Assembly (NCBI GenBank): GCA_009667805.1
Contig: CM019063.1
Coordinates: forward strand, 61,240,881 to 61,304,880
DNA: 64,000 nucleotides
Reading direction: 5' to 3'
Source: Leptobrachium leishanense
Lineage: Eukaryota; Chordata; Amphibia; Anura; Megophryidae
Shown: positions 56,400-64,000 of the stretch, piece by piece
Layout: each line of letters starts with the position of its first letter
Position numbering within the stretch: position 1 is the stretch's first letter
Notes under the pieces: model-generated
Databases searched by the model: none
What the model was told of the DNA's origin: nothing
The model's input: the letters and a program-made list of their open reading frames with translations, nothing else
Program-made: the position numbers and the translations under genes

Positions 56400-57067
56400 C
56401 ATTTTATCAAAAATTTAGACGGTTTTCGACTTGATGAAAGTCTTGGTGAGGGACTAAAATGTTGAAATACTTTATACTAAAAGTTGCTTATTTTTCAATC
56501 AAGAAGGTTTATGTATACTCGTCCATATCGCATTTGTTTATGGAGCACTGCAGATGCAGCAACCTGAGCTTTAAAGTTTGTGAATCAAGCATGTGGGCAA
56601 CTAGGTAGTGGAATTTTATTTTAATAATTTGAGTTTTATTGCTGTGGAGCTCTGCTGCAAAAAATTTTTATTTTGATTTTTTTTACTTGGCGTTTTTTAA
56701 AAAAAATCTGTAACAGACCTTTTTATTGTTATTCACAGGACCTTACATATTATTTTCAAGCATCTTCAGGCACTAGTTGTTTTTTAAAAAAAACTCCTTT
56801 TAAAAGATGATTTATTTTTTCTCTTTACCCCTGTTCGGCTTTTTTCGGATGCAATTGGCGGTCTATTGGGCCGATCGGCGGATTGATTCGGTGGTTATTC
56901 AGTGGGAAATCGGATCGATTTCGGCGGTTTGAGGATGCATTCTGCGATTTATCGGATCCATTTCTGTTTTTTTATAAAATTTATTTGGATAGATTTGGCG
57001 GTTCTTCGATTAATTTGGTGCTCTCTCCTTCGGCGCACTTTGCACCCTTAATTCGCCGACACTTTGA
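56400..57067. repeat. Degenerate AGGGTTATTCA-family sequence; origin of left part unclear
   Basis: From about 56690 the text matches other copies: ctgtaacagacctttttatt, gttcggcttttttcggatgc, gattgattcggtggttattcag, ctctctccttcggcgc and gaattcag. The region 56400-56690 just after the truncated gypsy element is not recognised. It contains ttgagttttattgctgtgga near 56627, from the repeat at 1127. Confidence 0.45.
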
Positions 57068-57385
57068 ATTCAGCCACAAAGAAACAGAGAGTGACTACCT
57101 CAGAAGTGTACTGGGAGTGATAATAAGTATAGTGTCTGTGAAGATACATTGCTGATGGCTGTATCTGATAAGATAGCTGTATCCTCACACACACTATACT
57201 TACTATCACTCCTAGTACACTCCTGAGGATGCCATTCTGTGTGCGAAACGCGTAGAGTGATGGGTGACGAGTGATTTTTAAATCTCTTTTTTAGATTTTG
57301 GTCTCCTATGGCAATAGTGTTACTTTCAGAGAGGACTGATCTGAAGCGCTTCTAGTCACTCTCTGTTTCTTTGTATTTGTCCAGT
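57068..57385. mobile_element. Foldback element carrying a hammerhead-like motif
   Basis: Inverted pairs: cacaaagaaacagagagtga (57071) with the inverse of tcactctctgtttctttg (57355-57375), and ctcagaagtgtactgggagt (57100) with the inverse of actcctagtacactcctgag (57208-57227). The structure encloses the hammerhead-like motif at 57218-57259. The ending ctgtttctttg resembles gttcctttctttg at the end of the element at 34798-35085. No clear target duplication or coding sequence. Penelope-like origin is inferred. Confidence 0.6.
57218..57259 (+). ncRNA. Hammerhead-ribozyme-like motif (copy D), best stem I
   Basis: In order: stem I CACTC, core CTGAGGA (fits CTGANGA), one extra T, a weak stem II (GC with GC around a 10-base loop), GAA, self-complementary ACGCGT, A at the cleavage position, then GAGTG. 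CACTC and GAGTG pair perfectly over five bases. Stem II is short, which lowers confidence. All essential core positions are otherwise present. Confidence 0.55.
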
Positions 57386-58020
57386 TCAGGTGGACCAGTT
57401 ACTCTGTATGCAATATATGCTCGCTATGCTGCCGTTCTGATTATACTAGTGCAATAACTTTTCCTCCTTTCCTATTTATCATGAACCCACGAAGGTTCAC
57501 ATTCCTACTGTAAAAAAGAAAGGTTTACAGTGGAGGCACTAGTCTTAAATATAGTGATATGTTTGTGGTATGCAGCCAACTGGGAGAAGGACACAAAACC
57601 TCGACAGAAATGTGTTTGATATAAATGTGAAAACTTGCTGAGGGGGTCCTAGTGGCACAATTAGTTAACTATATAACTATCTTATTAACTAATTGCGCCA
57701 CTAGGACCCCTTCAGCAAGTTTTCACATTCCTACTGTGTCAGGAATTTTTGTGTTAGTTTCAGAATTTGGTTATTCAATAACATTTTGTCTCCCAGACAT
57801 AGGGGAACCTTTTCAGTTTTTTATCTGTTACATGTCCTTTATCTGTTTGTCAGGTTTTGTCTGCCTGAGTTAAGGCAGCAGGTTCTTAAAGTGGCAATTT
57901 ATTAAAAGTTACGTTTTATTTGTATACAGCATATCGTGCTTCTAAGCTGTTTCCTATAGACAAACTAGAATAAATCAATAAAAGTTTTAAAACTGTGTAA
58001 AACATGTTTATTTTCCTGCT
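57386..58020. other. No gene; contains a small inverted repeat
   Basis: The pair aaaacttgctgagggggtcc (57629) and its inverse ggaccccttcagcaagtttt (57703-57723) encloses tagtggcgcaattagttaac-type text, giving a ~95-bp palindrome (57627-57724). Nothing else is recognised. Confidence 0.5.
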
Positions 58021-58249
58021 TTAAACTCTGTTATTTCATCTTCTCCGGTGACGCCCCTCAGCTAAGGGTATTTCTTCAGCTTCCACTTCCTGAATATTTC
58101 TCGCCTTCTTCCCGCCCAGTACTCCACCCACTATTCCACCCATCAAAGATTCCCATGAACTGCATTTCTTGCTCCATCTTGCCCACAGCCCGCATGCACT
58201 CCACTACTTCACATACTCAGCTAGTATGTCATACCTCACCTAGTGTGTC

Positions 58250-58400
58250 ACCCCTCTCCTCTTAGATTGTAATCTCTTGGTCAGGGTCCTCTCTCCTACT
58301 GTTTTGTGTGTTTAACTTATATGGACATTTGTTATTCTGCCGCTCCCATTGTAAAGCGCAATGGAACTTGTTAGCGCTTTATAAATACCTGTGACTGTAT
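58250..58400 (+). repeat. L2-like 3' UTR fragment
   Basis: The phrases ctcttagattgtaatctcttg, ccattgtaaagcgcaatgg and gttagcgctttataaatacc match the 3' region of L2 elements in this window. No RT is attached. Confidence 0.55.
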
Positions 58401-58429
58401 GAACTAACATCTCTGCAACTGTGAAAGCA

Positions 58430-58625
58430 AAACTCACCCACTGACTCGCTCACACACTCACCTGCTGACTCGCTCAAACACTCACCCGCTGACTCGCTCA
58501 CACTCTCACCCACTGACTTGCTCACACACTCACCCGCTGACTCGCTCAAACACTCACTTGCGCTTGCTCCCACACTCACCCGCTGACTCGCTCACACACT
58601 CACTTGCACTCGCTCACACACAGAC
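58430..58625. repeat. Minisatellite, period about 26-28 bp
   Basis: Units of cactcacccgctgactcgctcacac with variants ccactgacttgctc, aaacactcac and cttgcactcgctc, about seven copies. Confidence 0.8.
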
Positions 58626-59704
58626 TCAATCATTTTACATACTCACTATCTTACTCAAACTCACTCACACAGTCACTCCCTAATCACACTCTTTCTTGTG
58701 CTGTCTCTTGTGTGTGCTCTCTTTCACTGCACCTTTTCTTGGTGGCCCTCTGCTTTATCTTGCTGTCTTTCTCTCTTTACCATGTCTTGCTGTGTCTCTG
58801 TGCTTTTCTTTGTTGTCTCTCTCTATCTGCTATCTATTTTCCCCCCTATGTGTTTGGATTTATTTCCTTCTCTGTCTCTGCAGTAGCTGGGGGTGAAAGT
58901 TCAGCCCCACCTCCCCTCAACTCACAGTGCAGGAGGGAGGAGGAGCAACTCAATCGCACATGCTCAGTGCGTTTTTTATGTATACCTAGGTATACACACT
59001 GATTGGTTAGCTTAAAGTGCCTCCTGAGGTGGGCGTGGAAAACGCCTAGAAAGAAAAGCAGGTAAATATGAAAGAATATCATATTTACTTGTCTTTTATG
59101 CCCGTTGAATGATACTACTGACTCATTCAAAAGGCATTGCACATTTTTTAAAAGCACACTAACAAAGCATTTATGTCCCTTTAATCCAATGGTAGCCTCT
59201 TTCCAGCAGTTTAATGTGCGCATGTAGCCCAAAGCACTCAACAATGCATATAGTCAGAAGAAAAATGGTGCTGGGAGGTTGCAGCCTGCAAACCCTGTAC
59301 ACCGGTGGCCCATGACCTTTAAAAGCAAGCCCTCACATGTGTTATATACAGATTAGTTGGCAACACAAAAGAGCAAGGAGAAGTTCATGAAAAGCTTTTC
59401 AGACCTGGTAGCCAATAATGAACAAAATAGTCTCTGCTTTTCAGATCAGGATCAAGAGCATCCTTGAACTTTCACCTTGGTATAAGCTCAAAATACTTTA
59501 CAATGCTCTTTCTTTCATGTGCTCACTTTGTCCTCTGTAAAAAAAAAAAATCTGTCTTGCTGCTTTAATTAAACGTATTACCTTGGTGATTTGTAGATTT
59601 TATTTTATGTTTTGCATTTTCTGCCTTAAAGTATCTGCTTACCATGTTAACTCGATGTTTTAGTTTGCCTAAAATATATATTTTTTTGTAAGCATAGATA
59701 TCCC
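58626..59704. other. C/T-rich stretch, then unassigned sequence
   Basis: 58626-58885 is pyrimidine-rich on the plus strand, so its open frames look like membrane proteins but are compositional artefacts. Near 59020-59184 a possible TTAA-type right terminus (ttatgtccctttaa) occurs without a matched left end. Confidence 0.4.
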
Positions 59705-59708
59705 ATAT

Positions 59709-60525
59709 CAGGGTAATTCAGAGAGCCGATATGGCACCGACCAGTGAAATTCCCCATACGGTGTACTTTCGTGGCATTTGGCTGTTCAGAAAGCAGACAG
59801 TTTGCCAAATTTTGGAAAATTGACAGCAAATACAGTGCTGGTTCGACGGCAGTGAAATCCCCATAGAGAAGCAATGATTAATCAATTCAGAGAACACCGA
59901 ACAGCAGTGAAATGTCACTGAAATGCCCTAATGTTCAGTGTTTTCATTCGGCAGGTTTAGTCAGGCGAATCCATACAGGGTTATTCAAAGAGAATCGAAA
60001 AGTCACCGTACGTTCGGTGACGTTTCGTTTGCTTCAATCCGGTGCGATTCGGCAATCCTATTTCGGCAATCCTGCAGTGTATTCAGCAAGCACCACAGGG
60101 TCCCCAAAGTGCAAGGAAAACTCGCCGCAAACCCGACGAACACTCAATGCCAACTCGCTGAACACTCACCACAAAACCCGCCGAACACTCACTAAAACCT
60201 GAAAAACAGATGGATTAACCCCGCCGAACACGCTAGAGGAACCCGAGCAGCCACCGATAACAGCAGAGAGCAGCCGCCGAAAAATGTTGACACCGCAGTC
60301 GAATGGAGGGAAAATAAAAATAAACAGTACGCTTGAATGTTTGGAAAGTGAAACCCTGTTTGCAAAGAAACTACTGAACAGAAATGTCTGAAATTTACAT
60401 ATAAGATCCACTGAATGATAATAAAAAGGGCTGTTACAGAATAAAGAAAAACGATTTAAAACCAAATTCGCAAAAGAATCCCGAAAAATGCCTAAAAGAT
60501 CCTAAATAAATCTATAAATAAAGAG
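59709..60525. repeat. AGGGTTATTCA-family, two adjacent copies
   Basis: One copy starts near 59709 (cagggtaattcagagagccg) and a second at about 59976 (cagggttattcaaagagaatcg). Both have gtgaaatccccatagagaagc- or accgccgaacac-like text. The right part runs into the assembly gap. Confidence 0.5.
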
Positions 60526-60625
60526 NNNNNNNNNNNNNNNNNNNNNNNNNNNNNNNNNNNNNNNNNNNNNNNNNNNNNNNNNNNNNNNNNNNNNNNNNNN
60601 NNNNNNNNNNNNNNNNNNNNNNNNN
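60526..60625. other. Assembly gap, exactly 100 N
   Basis: Positions 60526-60625 are N. The round number suggests a scaffold join of unknown true size, so the sequences on either side may not be adjacent. Confidence 0.99.
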
Positions 60626-60683
60626 GCAGCTACCACTACGGAGTTTGTACAAAATTGCAATATTCTTTCATGGACCATACTTG

Positions 60684-61106
60684 TAGGGATGCACCGACAT
60701 TATCGGCCAAAAATCAGTCATCCGAACCTGAGCCTGGAGGCTCGGCAGAGCCAGGGACCCGCCTGAGCCTGGAGGCCGGCTGAGCAGGCAGGCCCAGGTT
60801 CAGATGACTGATCTTTTTTGGGGGGGAGGGTGAGATCACGTTGCTTACACAGACTCTCCTACATCCACATAGTTCGACCCTGAGGTCCTCCTGCATCCAG
60901 TTCCCGCTCTCCGTCAGCCGCCGGTCGCAGGGATGACATCACGGAGGCGCAAGCCTTTGCCCCTGCTTGGCCGGCCTCCAGGCTCAGACGAGCCCTCGGC
61001 TCGCCCGTCCTCCAGGCCCAGGTTCGGATGACTGATTTTCGGCTGAGCTGATCCCGAATTTTCAGTTTCGGTATCGGCCTGAAATTTTAATTTCTGTGCA
61101 TCACTA
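60684..61106. mobile_element. hAT-like element, decayed duplication
   Basis: Ends TAGGGATGCACCGACATTAT and, from the right, TAGTGATGCACAGAAATTA. The flanks CATACTTG (60676-60683) and CGTACCTG (61107-61114) match at 6 of 8 positions. Terminal bases agree with the hAT at 29296 (TAGGGATGCACCGATAC). The interior has long inverted pieces (aatcagtcatccgaacctgagcc and its inverse appear repeatedly). Non-coding. Confidence 0.7.
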
Positions 61107-61417
61107 CGTACCTGTATCGTACATGTAAAGGCGCAAAAAAATTGCATTGAATAATCCACTGATTCCAAGACACACAATTCGTTAACTGTAATGGTTTTGA
61201 AACCTCTGATATGGAGAATACTACATGGAGATTTTTATTTTCAGAATGGGTCCTGCATCCAGTTTTAACCTGCTCGTAGTGACAACTGCCATTTAAGTCT
61301 GGTTCTATGTGCCAGAAACCTATTCACATTTAGGGTTATTCAAGAACAGCCGAACTTGCCACCGAATTGCACCGAACTGTGAATTTCACTGAACGGTGCA
61401 ATTTCGTGGCAGTTGAG

Positions 61418-61788
61418 AGGCGTAACTAGAAACCTCAGAGCCCAGGTGCAGGAATCCATGAAGGGCCCACCCTCGCCACCCCCATGCACTGTGGACCCCT
61501 CCAGGTCCACAATGTTGACTTCAGACAATCGGTGTCCTATTCTTTTCCAGGTCCACTACGACCACTTCAGTCTATCCCATTTTTAAGGTAATGTGCACCA
61601 TGTATATCTCAGAGCTCCATAGCAATAAAACTCACAGTAATGTGCGTGGGTATGAGCGAATCATAGGTGAGGCCCTGGCCCTTGCCAAGCGGCCCAAGTG
61701 AGGCCACGGCCAGCTATGCGTGGGGGCCCCTGGACTCAGGGGCCCGGTAGCAGTCGCACTCTCTGCACCCCTGGTAGCTACGCCCCCT
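61418..61788. mobile_element. hAT-like MITE nested in the family repeat
   Basis: Ends AGGCGTAACTAGAA and, from the right, AGGGGGCGTAGCTACCAGGG. The flanks CAGTTGAG and GAGTTCAG match at 6 of 8 bases and rejoin the host text (cgtggcagttcagctattcac). Inside lies an inverted copy of the repeat found at 1127-1330. Confidence 0.6.
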
Positions 61789-61976
61789 GAGTTCAGCTAT
61801 TCACAAAGCTTTCAATTCGGCAAATATTGGCAAATTGATGTCGAAATATGCTGCAATTCTGCGGTCTTCGGCAGCAGCGAAATTGTCGCATAGAGAAGTA
61901 ATTCAGGGAACGCCGAACTGCACCGACATGTCGGTGAAATGTCCTGATTTTCGGTGGTTCAGTTAAACCGGTTTAA

Positions 61977-62402
61977 GGCTGGGGTCAGACTAACGCATTT
62001 TTAACGTGCGTTTAGGCGCACTTAATCATGGCAGCAGTAGCAACAAATGACGCGCAATGACGGCCAATATACGAAATACGGTCGCACGAAAGTCCAGCCG
62101 TGCAACGCAAGTGGAAAATGAACGCATTTTTTCGAGAACGTCAAACCGCTAGTACGGACGTACAGAGTGCGCTGCGTCCGCTAGCGGCGTGTGTGCGTGA
62201 TTAGGAGTCGTCAGACGCTGCTAATGTCCGGCCAACATAACGTCCAGACGCAAAAAATGTTTTATTGACGATCCGTATCAAATCACGCACGAAAATGCGC
62301 ATTGTATGACCGTTTTCGCACATTCCGTGAAAAAATACGTCAATGCGTTCTGATGCACTTTTTGACGGTCGCTGCAAATAATGCGTTCGTTTGACCCTAG
62401 CC
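61977..62402. mobile_element. Harbinger-type MITE, TAA target duplication
   Basis: TAA at 61974-61976 and 62403-62405 flanks ends GGCTGGGGTCAGACTAACGC and, from the right, GGCTAGGGTCAAACGAACGC. The interior closely matches the copy at 11679-12086. The host sequence aaccggttTAAactgg is restored when it is removed. Confidence 0.85.
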
Positions 62403-62783
62403 TAAACTGGTAAACTGGCGAATCCCACAGGTTTCAATGTAAATAAAAAAATTACCCTTTTTATTATTATTTTTTTATTCAACGGTTTATTCTTTTCAGT
62501 TTCAACAAAAAGCCTTTTATTTAATTTTTTTTTAAAAAAAAATTTAGGTATTTTTCTGAATTTTATTGGTAACATAAACGGTCGCTACAAATAATGCGTT
62601 CGTTTGACCCTAGCCTAAACTGGCGAATCCCACAGGTTTCAATGTAAATAAAAAAATTACCCTTTTTATTATTATTTTTTTATTCAACGGTTTATTCTTT
62701 TCAGTTTCAACAAAAAGCCTTTTATTGAATTTTTTTTTTTAAAAAAAAATTTAGGTATTTTTCTGAATTTTATTGGTAACATG
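62364..62783. repeat. Tandem duplication of about 210 bp
   Basis: The segment acggtcgctgcaaataatgc through ttttattggtaacat (62364-62577) is repeated at 62578-62783 with minor differences. It spans the right end of the Harbinger MITE, so it arose after that insertion, unless it is an assembly artefact. Confidence 0.85.
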
Positions 62784-63129
62784 TTTGATTTCCATTTTTT
62801 TTTAAATGGCGTTTATTTTTTATTCTTCAACAGATTTTTTATAGGACTGTTATTATTTCCATGCATTTTCGTACATTTTATTGATTTTTTTAAAATAGCA
62901 GACTTCTGTTTTGGTTTTTAACCTGTTCGGCGGTCTGTTAGGTGGTCGGCTGGATCTTTGGCAGATCCCGTTCAAACTTCGAGGACTCTGCAGTGAATGC
63001 CGAATTCACCGCTGGGTCGGCGAACTGAAATCGCCGTATCGTGACAAATTTCACTGAAATTTCGGTGCTCTTAGAAGGATGCAAGAGACAATAGGGATTA
63101 TTCAATCAGAATCTTGCACTTTTTTTTTT

Positions 63130-63330
63130 TTTTTTAGAAAGGATTTAACCAGGAAGGATACATTGAGATTTCTCTCATTTTCAAGTATGTCCTGGATGGC
63201 GAGTATGTTCCGTTAGGTGTCTTGACAAAGGACACTTACTGGAGAGGTGCTCTTGCTGGGAACGAACCCATGTCTCCACAGGCTCTCTCCACTTCCCACT
63301 AGACTTATGATACCACTTGCTTCTGTTAAC
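63130..63330 (-). mobile_element. tRNA-derived SINE, minus-strand copy
   Basis: On the minus strand: box B-like GGTTCGTTCCC (near 63261), agtgtcctttgtcaagacacc body, and tail caatgtatccttcctggtt followed by a long A run (T run 63121-63136 on plus). The 5' part is imperfect. Confidence 0.7.
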
Positions 63331-63566
63331 CACTAGTTTATTTCTATGGGGAGCTGGAATGGTAACCACTCATGATAACGTTGTAGCCAGTAGTATTTAC
63401 TGTCGGTTGGAATGCCAGTAATACCCTTGCGACATGCAATACTGTACCTCTAGCAGTATTCTCTGAAGCTGAAGTAAAGCTGGTGCTGTACGCCTCGACG
63501 TGTGATAGAACCCTTGGTTTGACTGCGTTTCCCATCGGATGCTGGGTCATACACAGGAGTCTGAAG

Positions 63567-63830
63567 TAGGGTTGCCACATCGGCCATGTTTTCCAGGACA
63601 CATATAATTTATTCATGCTGATGGATGGGACGGGAAAAATGCCACCCTGCAGCATGTAGAATCCATACGCTGCACGTAGGAAATCAATAAGGAACCCCCG
63701 GTGACTTGCCTTAACTTCCTTCCTGCAGCATATGAATTTTACATATGAAAGGGCAGCACTTTTCCCTGTGCTCTCCTATGCATGAAATAGTAATATGTGT
63801 TCTGTAAAGATGGCCGACCTGGCAACCCTA
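63567..63830. mobile_element. 264-bp TIR element with TAGGGTTGCCA ends
   Basis: Ends TAGGGTTGCCACATCGGCCA and, from the right, TAGGGTTGCCAGGTCGGCCA agree at 17 or more of 20 positions. The flanks GTCTGAAG and ATGGAAAG match only 4 of 8, so the duplication is not confirmed. The interior holds gcagcatatgaat (63725-63737), the most conserved part of the 54-bp satellite. Terminal bases resemble the hAT-like element at 40982. Confidence 0.7.
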
Positions 63831-64000
63831 ATGGAAAGGATCGCATGGCAATGGATGGCACGCTTGGAAAGGCAGATTGGACTTTCTCGTGAGTGGTTCA
63901 TGTTAAAAGGTTTGCACGATTTCTGCCACATACATAATTGATTGGGTGATATTCCGATGAGGCACCAAGAGGAGCGGTTACGTAAACATCTTCTGTTTGC
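63831..64000. other. No recognisable feature
   Basis: The last 170 bases show no recognised element. Confidence 0.4.

Larger units (their letters stand above)
61331..63113. repeat. AGGGTTATTCA-family copy, host to two nested MITEs
   Basis: Starts tagggttattcaagaacagc and continues gtgaatttcactgaacggtg, then is split by the hAT-like MITE at 61418-61788 and the Harbinger MITE at 61977-62402, followed by ctggcgaatcccacagg, the ttcaacggtttattcttttc block and gaattcaccgctgggtcgg. Around 63100 tagggattattcaatcag may be a second terminus. Confidence 0.55.

Noticed and set aside
58604..59002. Leucine- and cysteine-rich open frame resembling a membrane protein
   Set aside because: The region is strongly pyrimidine-rich, which alone yields hydrophobic peptides. 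Three overlapping frames look similar.
59020..59184. Right terminus of a Kolobok-like element
   Set aside because: TTAAAGGGACATAAATGC is suggestive on the minus strand, but no convincing left partner was found; ttaaagtggcaattt at 57876 is too weak.

Overview
The window is a gene-poor stretch of a vertebrate nuclear genome, most likely an amphibian (frog) and less likely a fish. I infer this from the repeat mix: Tc1-type transposons, L2 and CR1 LINEs, chromovirus-type Ty3/gypsy elements, and very many short non-autonomous hAT, Harbinger, Kolobok and piggyBac-like elements. I found no convincing host exon, tRNA or rRNA gene. All recognisable coding sequence belongs to transposons, and none of it is clearly intact.

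Layout. 1-960: a foldback element with ~260-bp arms and a hammerhead-like motif. 1.1-2.5 kb: a 54-bp tandem repeat and a second foldback. 3.2-7.0 kb: a Harbinger-type MITE fragment, a 54-bp satellite split by a TTAA-flanked element made of consecutive hairpins, then a Kolobok-like element. 7-13.4 kb: degenerate MITEs, a second hairpin-rich TTAA element, an L2 LINE, and a 52-bp minisatellite. 14.3-15 kb: a foldback with a 12-bp target duplication. 15.9-17.6 kb: a nearly complete Tc1 element. 20-21.9 kb: a hAT element containing a CR1 fragment. 22.6-23.8 kb: a second Tc1 family. 24.4-25.2 kb: a hAT inside a TTAA element. 26.1-27.1 kb: a solo LTR. 29.0-31.7 kb: a second copy of the first Tc1, split by a hAT. 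31.8-34.1 kb: an L2 LINE split by two MITEs. 36.6-42.7 kb: three hAT-like elements carrying internal minisatellites, plus a solo LTR. 45.7-48.2 kb: Harbinger MITEs and a SINE. 49.9-56.3 kb: two chromovirus-type retrotransposons, the second inserted in the opposite orientation into the first. 56.4-64 kb: MITEs, a foldback with a second well-paired hammerhead-like motif, a 100-base assembly gap, and nested MITEs.

Three observations stand out. First, four hammerhead-ribozyme-like motifs lie in or beside foldback retroelements, which suggests Penelope-like retroelements. Two of the four have matching stem I strands. Second, the gypsy element at 51,995 has an 11-base tract downstream of a TATA-like site that is exactly complementary to the sequence one base after its LTR, the arrangement expected for Tf1/sushi-type self-priming. 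Third, four hAT-like elements each carry their own minisatellite. Many insertions have exact target-site duplications, so element boundaries and relative ages can be read directly.
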